Shown here: positions 43,927 through 51,121 of the stretch, in pieces
Layout of the letters: every line of letters begins with the position of its first letter
Position numbering within the stretch: the first letter of the stretch is position 1
Assembly: GCF_036173065.1 (NCBI RefSeq)
Contig: NZ_CP108041.1
Span: 1,364,001 to 1,428,000 of the forward strand
From: Rhodococcus sp. NBC_00297
Lineage (GTDB): Bacteria > Actinomycetota > Actinomycetes > Mycobacteriales > Mycobacteriaceae
Reading direction: 5' to 3'
Length of the DNA: 64,000 nt
Position numbers and translations under genes: made by a program
The notes under the pieces: generated by a model
The model's input: only the letters and a program-made list of their open reading frames with translations
Databases searched by the model: none
What the model was told of the DNA's origin: nothing

Positions 43927-45078
43927 TCAGACGGACAGAACGGTGCAGGCGCTGATGCCCGGTGCCCCGTAGACATGGGTGAAGCCGATGGACGGCCCGC
44001 CCGGCACCTGACGATCGCCGGCCTCCCCGCGCAACTGGGTGACCACCTCGTGCACCTGGCGCAGACCGGAGGCGCCGATCGGTTCACCGTTCGCGATGCA
44101 CCCACCGTCGGTGTTGACGGGTAGACGTCCGCCGATCTCGGTGGCTCCCTCGGCGATCCACTGCTCCTGCTCGCCGTGCTCGCAGAAGCCGCACTCGGCC
44201 ATGTGCATGAGCTCGGCGCCACTCTCGGTGTCCTGCAGTTGGGCCACGTCGACATCCGACGGGGAGATCCCGGCCTGCTCGAACGCGGCTGCCGCGGCAT
44301 CCGCGCTGACGCTGGTCGGCTCGCCGACGCCCTGGACGGACGGACTGAAGACCTCGAACGAGCCGAATCGCCGCGTCCGATGGGTGATGGCGCGCAAGCG
44401 GATCGGCCGGCCCGTCAGCCGCTCGGCCACCTCGGGTGAGGCCACGATCACGGCCGCACCGCCTTCGCCGGGAGAACAGAACATGTACCGCGTGAGGGGA
44501 TCGTTCACCATGTCGGCGGAGGCGATCGCCTCGGCCGACATGGGTTCGCGGCGCCACGCATTGGGATTGAGTGCGCCGTTGCGGTAGGACTTCTCGGCGA
44601 CTCGCGCGAGGGTGTCCGGGGTGATGCCGTGCTGCCGCATGTACCGGGAGATCTTCGCGCCGAAGAACTGCGTGGTCACCATCAGACCCGCCTCGCCGTA
44701 CCCCTCGGACAGACCCCACTCCGCGGGCGTGGGATCGAAAGCACCACGCGGGTGCTTGTCGAAGCCCACGGCCAGGCCGATCGACGCCGATCCCGCACGA
44801 ACGGCGTTGACCGCCGAGAACAGGGCGCTGCCGCCCGTGGCGCAGCCGTTCCGCACGTTGGTGAACGGCAGTCCGGTGAAACCGAGTTCACTGACGAGCG
44901 TGTCGGCGAGGCCCGCGGAGTCGCTGCCGCCGAACGCCACATCGACGTCCGGCCAGGCGATGCCCGCGTCGGCGAGCGCGGCGGTGATGGCCGAGACGGC
45001 CATCGCTCGCCCGCTGACACCGGGCTGGCGACCGAACTTCGACAATCCCACTCCGACGATGACCACGGACTCGCTCAT
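43927..45078 (-). CDS. Thiolase-fold lipid-transfer-type aldolase (Ltp2-like)
   Basis: 383 residues, coupled to the DUF35 gene by ATGA. It has the thiolase fold, with NVRNGCATGGSALFSAVNAVRAG (Cys79) and a C-terminal DGGCIANGEPIGASGLRQVHEVVTQLRG. The canonical GHP-x-GxTG His is replaced by Glu (GEPIGASG), as in so-called lipid-transfer proteins. The end, THVYGAPGISACTVLSV, carries a Tyr that may correspond to a catalytic Tyr of Ltp2. With a Zn-ribbon/OB partner directly upstream this is the arrangement of Ltp2-DUF35 retro-aldolases, which cleave a 3-hydroxy-2-methylacyl-CoA side chain, rather than a CoA-thiolytic enzyme. A plain thiolase remains possible. Confidence 0.8.
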   Translation of the reverse strand: MSESVVIVGVGLSKFGRQPGVSGRAMAVSAITAALADAGIAWPDVDVAFGGSDSAGLADTLVSELGFTGLPFTNVRNGCATGGSALFSAVNAVRAGSASIGLAVGFDKHPRGAFDPTPAEWGLSEGYGEAGLMVTTQFFGAKISRYMRQHGITPDTLARVAEKSYRNGALNPNAWRREPMSAEAIASADMVNDPLTRYMFCSPGEGGAAVIVASPEVAERLTGRPIRLRAITHRTRRFGSFEVFSPSVQGVGEPTSVSADAAAAAFEQAGISPSDVDVAQLQDTESGAELMHMAECGFCEHGEQEQWIAEGATEIGGRLPVNTDGGCIANGEPIGASGLRQVHEVVTQLRGEAGDRQVPGGPSIGFTHVYGAPGISACTVLSV

Positions 45079-45479
45079 ACGGTGTCTCCCAGTGTGCTCG
45101 GTGCGGACGACGGGCCGGCCGCGACGACCTCGAACCGGGGAACCGGCACGACGGCCGTGAGGTGGACGAGCGCTCCGTGCAGATCGTCGACGTTCTCGGT
45201 GTCGAGAATCGCCTCGATGCGGATGCCCTCGCTCAACTCGACCCAGCCGACCGCGAACGGGGTGAACCCGCCCGCGGGTGGCACGTACGGCGGCGACTTG
45301 GGCGGGAAGCGCTGCACCGTGTGGGCCCACACGGTGCCCGACGTACTCAGGTCGACGGGTTCTGCCGTGGGCGTGACGCACCGGGAGCAGAGACTCGACG
45401 CCGGGTACGCGACCGTGCCGCACACAGTGCATCTACTTCCCTGCAACACCACCCGCTGTGTCCCGAGACCGTTCGTCAT
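45075..45479 (-). CDS. Zn-ribbon/OB-fold (DUF35-type) partner protein
   Basis: 134 residues from ATG 45479, with GGGAGGATC upstream. The N-terminal zinc ribbon is CTVCGTVAYPASSLCSRC (C-x2-C-x10-C-x2-C). An OB fold follows (GTVWAHTVQRFPPKSPPYVPPAGGFTPFAVGWVELSEGIRIEAIL). DUF35 proteins support thiolase-fold enzymes by binding acyl-CoA; ChsH2 carries such a domain for Ltp2. The PPKSPPYVPPAG-PFAVG-VEL run is the family's substrate-tunnel loop. The overlap with the thiolase-fold gene implies a complex. Confidence 0.88.
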   Translation of the reverse strand: MTNGLGTQRVVLQGSRCTVCGTVAYPASSLCSRCVTPTAEPVDLSTSGTVWAHTVQRFPPKSPPYVPPAGGFTPFAVGWVELSEGIRIEAILDTENVDDLHGALVHLTAVVPVPRFEVVAAGPSSAPSTLGDTV

Positions 45480-45534
45480 CGTGATCCTCCCGCTCCCCGC
45501 CGACCGTCGTTCCTCGTTCGTGTCTCGCTGAGGA

Positions 45535-46323
45535 TCAGCGACCGACCCACTTCGGCTCACGCTTCTCGAGGAACGCGGTGACGCCTTCTCGCCCGTCCTC
45601 GGACTGCAGGGCGTTGCCCACGGCGAGATGCTCCATGACCATGAGGGACTGGATGTCCGCGTCGAGGCCGCGGTCGATCGTCATCTTGGTCAGCTTCATC
45701 ATGAACGGGCTCTTGTCGGTGAGCTGCGCGATGAACTCCTCGACGGTCTTGTCCAGCTCGGCTGCCGGCGCGGACGCGTTGATGAGATCGAAGTCCGCAG
45801 CCTCGACACCGGAGAGCAGCTTGCCGGTCAGCATCAGTTCCTTGGTCTTGCGGATGCCGATCATGCGCGGGAGGCGGTAGATGGGGCCCGCACCGCCGAA
45901 CAGTGCACGGCGGATGTGGAAGTCGCCGATCTTGGCGTCGTCGTCGGCGATGGCGAAATCACAGGAGATCATGAGCTCGAACCCACCGGCGGTGACGTAG
46001 CCCTCGAGGACCGCGACGGACGGAGTGTTCATGGAGTACAGGCGATCGCAGACCCTGGCCGAGAGCACGGCCACGTCCATGGCGTTGGTACTGCCGACGT
46101 AGTCGGACAGCAGGATGTCGAGGTCGAACCCCGAGCAGAAGGTGTTGTTCACACCGCGCAGGACCAGGACCTTGAGGTTCGGGTCGGCGTCGACCTCGGC
46201 GATGATCTCGTCGAGTCGGTACAGCAGCTCCGGAGTCACCGCGTTCTTCTTGTGCGGGCGGTTGAGCCAGACGCGAGCGACGTCGCCGTCCTTCTCGAGC
46301 AGGATGTGGTCGGTGTCGATCAT
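45535..46323 (-). CDS. Enoyl-CoA hydratase/isomerase (crotonase) with altered active site
   Basis: 262 residues. The crotonase fold is clear: VWLNRPHKKNAVTPELL, VLRGVNNTFCSGFDLDIL (oxyanion hole), VLEGYVTAGGFELMISCDFAIADDDAKIGDFHIRRALFGGAG. Of the two catalytic Glu residues of hydratases the first is kept (Glu116 in GGFEL), but the second, normally in the GxPE motif, is replaced by His136 (GDFH). So it may be an isomerase, hydrolase or an atypical hydratase. It starts the long minus-strand operon, with a full promoter and the island operator upstream at 46351-46397. Confidence 0.88.
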   Translation of the reverse strand: MIDTDHILLEKDGDVARVWLNRPHKKNAVTPELLYRLDEIIAEVDADPNLKVLVLRGVNNTFCSGFDLDILLSDYVGSTNAMDVAVLSARVCDRLYSMNTPSVAVLEGYVTAGGFELMISCDFAIADDDAKIGDFHIRRALFGGAGPIYRLPRMIGIRKTKELMLTGKLLSGVEAADFDLINASAPAAELDKTVEEFIAQLTDKSPFMMKLTKMTIDRGLDADIQSLMVMEHLAVGNALQSEDGREGVTAFLEKREPKWVGR

Positions 46324-46350
46324 GGGATCTCCTTGGGCTGCGTCACGATT

Positions 46351-46368
46351 TGAACTGGATTCACTTCA
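46351..46368. promoter_or_regulatory. Island operator, site B (crotonase operon)
   Basis: TGAACTGGATTCACTTCA matches TGAACTGA-NN-TCAGTTCA at 14 of 16 arm positions. On the minus strand it begins at the base following the -10 box, the same geometry as site A. Confidence 0.7.
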
Positions 46369-46397
46369 GTTTTACGGCATGGGGTCGAGCGCGTCAA
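46369..46397 (-). promoter_or_regulatory. Sigma70-type promoter of the crotonase-led operon
   Basis: On the minus strand TTGACG (46397-46392) and TAAAAC (46374-46369) are separated by exactly 17 bases. The -35 overlaps the end of the upstream acyl-CoA dehydrogenase gene. The operator at 46351-46368 follows immediately. Confidence 0.65.
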
Positions 46398-47548
46398 CCC
46401 TCGAATCGAACCGGGTTGAGCCCGATGAGGTCGGCGATGCGGCGGCGGTGGTACACCGCATCGCCGAGCAGCGCCTCGTCACCGGTAGCTCGGCGAAAGT
46501 ATCTGTGCGCCTGGTGCTCCCACGTGAAGCCGACGCCACCGTGCAGCTGCACCGCCTCGGCGACCGACTCGGACGCGACCTCCGTGCACACGGCGCCGGC
46601 GATCGCGACCGCGAGCGCGGCACGGTCCCGGGAGCTGTCGTACAGCGCAGCAGCGAAGCGGGATGCCGATCGCGCTCGTTCGAGAGAGAGGAGCAGGTCG
46701 GCAAGTCGGTGCTTCACGGCCTGGAAGGAGCCGACGGGCCGGCCGAACTGCTGCCTGGTGGTGACGTACTCGACCGTCATCTCCAGCATGCGGTCGGCGA
46801 TTCCCGTGTGCTCGCTCGCCAGCCCGATCGTCGCTCGCGCTCTCAGGTCGTCGAGAGCGGAGACCGTGCCTGCCACCTCGGTGAGCGCGGACGCCGCTGC
46901 CGAGTCGAGGTGCACGTCGGCGCGCGTCCGCGTCGGGTCGATGACCGTCCGCGGGACGGCGCGCACCGCATCGGAGAGTGGTACGGCGAACACTCGGGCG
47001 CCGTCGGCCGTGTGCGCCCCGACCACGACGACATCGGCCGACGCACCGTGAACGATGTCGTTCACGACACCGCTCAGACGCCATCCGTCCGCCGTATGGT
47101 CGGCCGTGATCACCTGCGCGGCAGCGCGTCCCGTCTGCGTCACGGGCAGATGCACCGCGACGCGGAGCTCACCGGCCAGGGCACCGGACACCATCGCGTC
47201 CACGGTTCCGGCCGGCGCAAGCAGGAGCGCGTGCACGCCGACACCCGCCCCGAACAGCACCGGTTCCGACACGAGCGCTCGGCCGCACTCCTCCAGGACC
47301 ACGGCCATGTCCGTCATCCCATACCCGAGGCCGCCGCGATTCTCGGGAACGGACAGCATGGTCACGGCCATGTCGTCCACGAGGGCCCGCCACAGTGCCG
47401 TCGGAGTCCCCTCGTCTCGCCCACTGTGCCGTGCAAGTACTGCGCGCATCGCGGACCGGAGATCGGCCTGCTCCGGCCCGGGAATCAGGCCCGCGGGCTC
47501 GGCTTCCGGCCAGGGCGAGTAGGTGACGTCATCGTTCGCTACAGACAT
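46394..47548 (-). CDS. Acyl-CoA dehydrogenase (small-subunit-like, FadE type)
   Basis: 384 residues. The N-terminal half is short of the classical FAD-binding threonine/serine motifs (GELRVAVHLPVTQTGRAAAQVITADHTADGWRLSGVVNDIVHGASADV). The C-terminal part is strong: TRQQFGRPVGSFQAVKHRLADLLLSLERARS and AEAVQLHGGVGFTWEHQAHRYFRRATGDEALLGDA. The QLHGGVGFTWEH helix is typical of FadE subunits that form alpha2beta2 heteromers in actinobacterial side-chain degradation. It probably teams with another dehydrogenase of the island. It is divergent from the SnoaL gene, with two operator copies in the 86-base gap. Confidence 0.88.
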   Translation of the reverse strand: MSVANDDVTYSPWPEAEPAGLIPGPEQADLRSAMRAVLARHSGRDEGTPTALWRALVDDMAVTMLSVPENRGGLGYGMTDMAVVLEECGRALVSEPVLFGAGVGVHALLLAPAGTVDAMVSGALAGELRVAVHLPVTQTGRAAAQVITADHTADGWRLSGVVNDIVHGASADVVVVGAHTADGARVFAVPLSDAVRAVPRTVIDPTRTRADVHLDSAAASALTEVAGTVSALDDLRARATIGLASEHTGIADRMLEMTVEYVTTRQQFGRPVGSFQAVKHRLADLLLSLERARSASRFAAALYDSSRDRAALAVAIAGAVCTEVASESVAEAVQLHGGVGFTWEHQAHRYFRRATGDEALLGDAVYHRRRIADLIGLNPVRFEG

Positions 47549-47556
47549 AACACTCC

Positions 47557-47574
47557 TGAGTCGAGTTCAGTTCT
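47557..47574. promoter_or_regulatory. Island operator, site C (acyl-CoA dehydrogenase side)
   Basis: On the minus strand AGAACTGA-AC-TCGACTCA matches the island palindrome at 12 of 16 arm positions, with seven of eight in the left arm. It is nine bases from the dehydrogenase start, so it would overlap its ribosome site. Confidence 0.55.
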
Positions 47575-47617
47575 GTTTCGAGAGTATCGGCGAAATCGAG
47601 GACGTGCGGACTTTTCT

Positions 47618-47635
47618 TGAACTAAGTTCGGTTCA
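47618..47635. promoter_or_regulatory. Island operator, site D (SnoaL side), touching the start codon
   Basis: TGAACTAAGTTCGGTTCA matches the palindrome at 14 of 16 arm positions. Its last base is the first base of the SnoaL ATG, so transcription must begin at or very near the start codon. Confidence 0.65.
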
Positions 47636-48027
47636 TGCTTGGAATCGAGTCTTATTACGCCACCCTCGACAGCGGTGATCTCGAGCGGGCCACCGACATG
47701 CTGGCCGAGAACGTCGCCTTCGTGATGATCGTTCCGACGGGAGCCCGAGCCGGCACCGGTCGCGCCGCGATGCTCGACTACCTCACCGGACGTCCCCCTG
47801 TCGGCCGGCAACATCGACTGCTGCGTCGCGCACAGGACGGCGACGTCCAGTTCGCCCAGGGAGCCGTCACCGAGCACGGCGATGTCGTCACGGGCTATTT
47901 CGTCGCGGCGATGCACCTCGACGAGAACGGACTGATCGACCGCTACCAGGTCTCGTTCGATCCTGACCACGCACTGGTGCCGTGGACCGGTTCCGACGCG
48001 ACCTCCACCGACCCGACAGGAGCATGA
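47635..48027 (+). CDS. SnoaL/NTF2-like protein
   Basis: 130 residues with the cone-shaped NTF2 fold pattern: GIESYYATLDSGDLERATDMLAENVAFVMIVPTGARAGTGRAAMLDYL, then QHRLLRRAQDGDVQFAQGAVTEHGDVVTGYFVAAMHLDENGLIDRYQVSF. Such proteins act as small isomerases, cyclases or dehydratases, or bind hydrophobic ligands; the reaction is unknown here. It has no ribosome site because the operator abuts the ATG, so it is a likely leaderless mRNA. It is the first gene of a transcript with a second SnoaL protein and binding lipoprotein 2. Confidence 0.82.
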   Translation: MLGIESYYATLDSGDLERATDMLAENVAFVMIVPTGARAGTGRAAMLDYLTGRPPVGRQHRLLRRAQDGDVQFAQGAVTEHGDVVTGYFVAAMHLDENGLIDRYQVSFDPDHALVPWTGSDATSTDPTGA

Positions 48028-48029
48028 CG

Positions 48030-48401
48030 ATGACGATTGATGCGACAGCAATCCTACGAACATGGTTCTCGTACATGGACTCCGAAGATCCCGACCGGGT
48101 GCTGACCATGATCACGGACGACTTCCGGATGTCCGTGCAGTTCTCCCGTGGGGAGGGAGCGTCCGCCGAATTCGTCGGCGACAGAGAGGGACTCGTCCTC
48201 TACCTCGCCCAGCGTGAGAAGAGCACCCTCGTTCATCACATCGACGTCGGATCCCGGGTGGGCGACGTGGAACTCGTACTGGGGCGGACCACGCGAGACG
48301 GCGACTTCGAGGCGTCCTTCAACGCGACCGCGTCGGTCGACGCGGCCGGCTCGATACGCCGGTTGCTCATCTGCCGGACACCGGAACTCGCATTCGACTG
48401 A
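48030..48401 (+). CDS. SnoaL/NTF2-like protein (second copy)
   Basis: 123 residues from ATG 48030, which has AGGAG seven bases upstream; ATG 48024, overlapping the first SnoaL stop, is the alternative. AILRTWFSYMDSEDPDRVLTMITDDFRMSVQFSRGEG and FVGDREGLVLYLAQREKSTLVHHIDVGSRVGDVELVLGRTTRDGDFEASFNATASVD follow the NTF2 pattern. It is only remotely similar to the gene before it. The pair might form a hetero-oligomer; the reaction is unknown. Confidence 0.8.
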   Translation: MTIDATAILRTWFSYMDSEDPDRVLTMITDDFRMSVQFSRGEGASAEFVGDREGLVLYLAQREKSTLVHHIDVGSRVGDVELVLGRTTRDGDFEASFNATASVDAAGSIRRLLICRTPELAFD

Positions 48402-48432
48402 CGCCGTCGACCACAACTGACAGGAGACCCTC

Positions 48433-49470
48433 ATGAGCACGTGGTGTCGTACGCTCGCGGCGCTGACATCGGCAGCCGCAGTCGGGTTGTCGGCGGCCTG
48501 CAGCGGTGGGGCGACAGCGTCCGGACCGGTGTCGGGCACGTGGGACGACGTGGTCGCCGCGGCGAAGGACGAGGGATCCGTCTACCTGTACTCGTCGCAA
48601 CATCCCGAGAACCTCGCCTCGGTGAAGACCGGATTCGAGGCGACGTATCCCGGCATCACGCTGGAATTCACGCGGGGTTCCGACGTCGAACTGAACCCCC
48701 GCGTGGACGCGGAGCACAAGTCCGGGCGCGGGATCGGCGACGTCCACATGACCACCGACCCCGCGTGGATCCGCGCGGCCGCCGACTCGGGCGAGTACTC
48801 GGTGAACGTCGTCGGACCCTCGTTCGACAACCCCGACTACGGTCGAGACACCAGCGTGCTGGAGGACAAGCTCTTCCTCACCAGCGCCGCCGTTCTGGGG
48901 CTCGGCTGGAACACCACGGCATTACCGGACGGTCTCGACAGCCCGGAGGATCTGCTGGCTCCCGAACTGCGTGGACGTATCGGCGTCGTGAATCCGGCGG
49001 GCTTCGCCGCCGTGACCGATCAGTTCCGGTTCTTCGACCGCAACTGGTCACCCGACTACACCGACGAACTCGCGCAGAACGAGCCACGTGTCTATCCCGG
49101 TGTTCTGGCCGTCGCACAGGGCCTCGGGTCCGGAGAGATCATCGCCACGCCGATGGTCCAACCCCTCGTGCGCGAGCAGGAGGCAGGCGCACCCGTCGGG
49201 TGGTTCAGGCCGGACCCGGCGTGGGGCGCCCCCTACTACTCCCATGTTCTCGCGTCCGCACCGCACCCGAATGCAGCGCAACTTCTGGCCGACTTCCTCG
49301 TCTCCCCCGAGGGCCAGCAGGCGTTGTCGAAGGGGTACGCGAGTGTGCTGCCGAACATCCCGGAGTCGGTCGGACGCGCACAGGACCTCGCACTGACCGA
49401 CCCCGCGGACCTCGACCCCGCAGCGGTCACCGAGTACCAGGCGGAGTGGGAACAGCGTTTCATCCGGTGA
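48433..49470 (+). CDS. ABC importer binding lipoprotein 2 (paralogue)
   Basis: 345 residues with lipobox LSAA-Cys23. The mature part is closely related to lipoprotein 1 at 28628-29662: GTWDDVVAAAKDEGSVYLYSSQHPENLASVKTGFEATYPGI, GSDVELNPRVDAEHKSGRGIGDVHMTTD, LFLTSAAVLGLGWNTTALPDGLDSPEDLL and SAPHPNAAQLLADFLVSPEGQQAL. The ligand-loop region GFAAVTDQFRFFDRNWSPDY differs most from the other two copies (GIASYVDLYR...), suggesting a different ligand. There is no permease beside it; it probably docks to the importer at 30502-33389. It is co-transcribed with the SnoaL genes. Confidence 0.9.
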   Translation: MSTWCRTLAALTSAAAVGLSAACSGGATASGPVSGTWDDVVAAAKDEGSVYLYSSQHPENLASVKTGFEATYPGITLEFTRGSDVELNPRVDAEHKSGRGIGDVHMTTDPAWIRAAADSGEYSVNVVGPSFDNPDYGRDTSVLEDKLFLTSAAVLGLGWNTTALPDGLDSPEDLLAPELRGRIGVVNPAGFAAVTDQFRFFDRNWSPDYTDELAQNEPRVYPGVLAVAQGLGSGEIIATPMVQPLVREQEAGAPVGWFRPDPAWGAPYYSHVLASAPHPNAAQLLADFLVSPEGQQALSKGYASVLPNIPESVGRAQDLALTDPADLDPAAVTEYQAEWEQRFIR

Positions 49471-49519
49471 CGTCGGGCTTCATCCGGTGATGCCGGCGGG
49501 CGGCGAAGGGGCACAGGCC

Positions 49520-51121
49520 ATGACACGACCACCGACCGTCACACTCCTGACGCCGTTGCGTGTGCGCCGATTACGCATGATGTTGGGTTTCGAACTCGGC
49601 GCCGCCATCGGGATCTGGATCCTGGTTCTGGCGGTCCAGTGGACCCTGACTCGAGCAGGAGAATCCGCGTTCGCAGTGTCGGGCGTCCAGTTCGCCGCCA
49701 GCCTGCCCTTCTTTCTGCTCTCCCTCCCCCTCGGCGCGATAGCGGAGCACGCCGGCCATCGAACTCTGCTGACCGGCACGGCGATCGGGCTGCTGGTCAC
49801 GTCGGCAGCGCTCACGGTGCTCCAGGTCCTCGACCTCGCGACGATGCCGGTTCTGATGGCGGCCGTGTTCCTGTCGGGGTGCGGTCTGGCGTCGGTGGCG
49901 ATCGTCTGGCAATCGCTGCTGCCGACGCTGGCGACCCGCGAGATGATGACCGTCGTGCCCGCGATCGACGGCGCCATCTTCAACGGTGCACGCGCCATCG
50001 GTCCGGTACTCGGCGGGGCACTCCTGGCCGCATGGGGCGCCACCTCGACCTTCGCTCTCGTCACGGTCGTGTTCGCGATCTGCGTCGTCCTGGCGGCCGG
50101 TCAGATCCCGCCTCGGTCCGGGCGAGTTCCCAGGACCGAGTCGGTTCTCGAATCGGTGGCGACGAGTCTGCGGTTCATCCGTCATTCGCGATGGACGCGG
50201 AGACTGTTGTTCCGTGTCGTGATGTTCGGCCTGCCGGCGAGCTGCCTGTGGGCTCTGCTGCCGCTCGTGGCGTACGAGATGCTCCACGTGACGACGTTCG
50301 AGTTCGGAGTGTTGTCCGGGGCGATCGGTGTCGGCGCGGTGGCGGGCACCATCGCCTCGATGCCGCTTCGTCGACGCCTGAGCTGGAACGTGTTCGCGGC
50401 CCTGGGTTCTGCCGCGTACGCACTGGTTCTGCTCGGTCTCGCCTTCGTGCCGTGGATGCCGGTCGTGGTCGCTCTGTTGGTGATCGTCGGCGCGGCCTGG
50501 GTCGGCGTGCAGAGCACGTGGATGATCGCGACGCACGCGGTCGTGCCACCGTGGATCAAGGCCCGAGTCATCGCCGTCGTGATGCTGACGTTCCAGGGCA
50601 GCCAAGCGGTCGGTGCCCTTCTGTGGGGGCTCCTCGCCGACACGATGGGGCTCGTCTCCGCTGTCGCACTCTCCGCCGTCGCGATGTCGGTGTCGTCGAT
50701 CGGACTGCTGCGCCGAGGCATTCTGCCCAGCGACTCCATCGCGCCCGACCCGTCCGGTGCCGCCGGACCGCCGGAACTCGAACCGGGTCATCGTGGCGCG
50801 ACAATCGTCGTCGAGACGACGTACGTGGTCCGTCCGCAGCGGGCGGACCACTTCGTCCACGCCATGACTCGTCTGAGGTCGTCGCGCCTGCGCCTCGGCG
50901 CATCGCGATGGGCGCTGACCAGGGTGAGCGACTCCGCCTCGACGTACGTCGAGTTCTGCACCTTCCGGAACTGGGCCGAGTACTCCGCCCAGGAGACCGT
51001 GCGTCTCACCGTTCCGGAACGGCTCGTCCGAACGGACCTCGCGCTCGACCTGGCGGAGGAACCGCGTGTTCGAGTCCTCGTCCGCCCCAGAACACCCGCC
51101 GACAGAACCGAGTCCGCATGA
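49520..51121 (+). CDS. MFS transporter with C-terminal ABM-like domain (PF05977 type)
   Basis: 533 residues from ATG 49520, with AAGGGG eight bases upstream; an ATG at 49487 is also in frame. About 12 segments occupy residues ~15-410: LGFELGAAIGIWILVLAVQWTL, GVQFAASLPFFLLSLPLGAIAEHAGHRTLL, FNGARAIGPVLGGALLAAW. The last ~110 residues (ATIVVETTYVVRPQRADHFVHAMTRLRSSRLRLGASRWALTRVSDSASTYVEFCTFRNWAEYSAQ) form a soluble dimeric alpha/beta-barrel domain, as in the transmembrane secretion effector/EntS-like group. It may export a toxic intermediate or import substrate. Its stop overlaps the reductase start (ATGA). Confidence 0.87.
   Translation: MTRPPTVTLLTPLRVRRLRMMLGFELGAAIGIWILVLAVQWTLTRAGESAFAVSGVQFAASLPFFLLSLPLGAIAEHAGHRTLLTGTAIGLLVTSAALTVLQVLDLATMPVLMAAVFLSGCGLASVAIVWQSLLPTLATREMMTVVPAIDGAIFNGARAIGPVLGGALLAAWGATSTFALVTVVFAICVVLAAGQIPPRSGRVPRTESVLESVATSLRFIRHSRWTRRLLFRVVMFGLPASCLWALLPLVAYEMLHVTTFEFGVLSGAIGVGAVAGTIASMPLRRRLSWNVFAALGSAAYALVLLGLAFVPWMPVVVALLVIVGAAWVGVQSTWMIATHAVVPPWIKARVIAVVMLTFQGSQAVGALLWGLLADTMGLVSAVALSAVAMSVSSIGLLRRGILPSDSIAPDPSGAAGPPELEPGHRGATIVVETTYVVRPQRADHFVHAMTRLRSSRLRLGASRWALTRVSDSASTYVEFCTFRNWAEYSAQETVRLTVPERLVRTDLALDLAEEPRVRVLVRPRTPADRTESA

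Noticed and set aside
49639-51117. In-frame extension of the dienoyl-reductase-type gene upstream of 51118, giving about 1136 residues
   Set aside because: The extra part is an Arg/Pro-rich shadow of the MFS gene. The ATG at 51118 overlaps the MFS stop and starts exactly at the conserved LFSPIRIGGL region.
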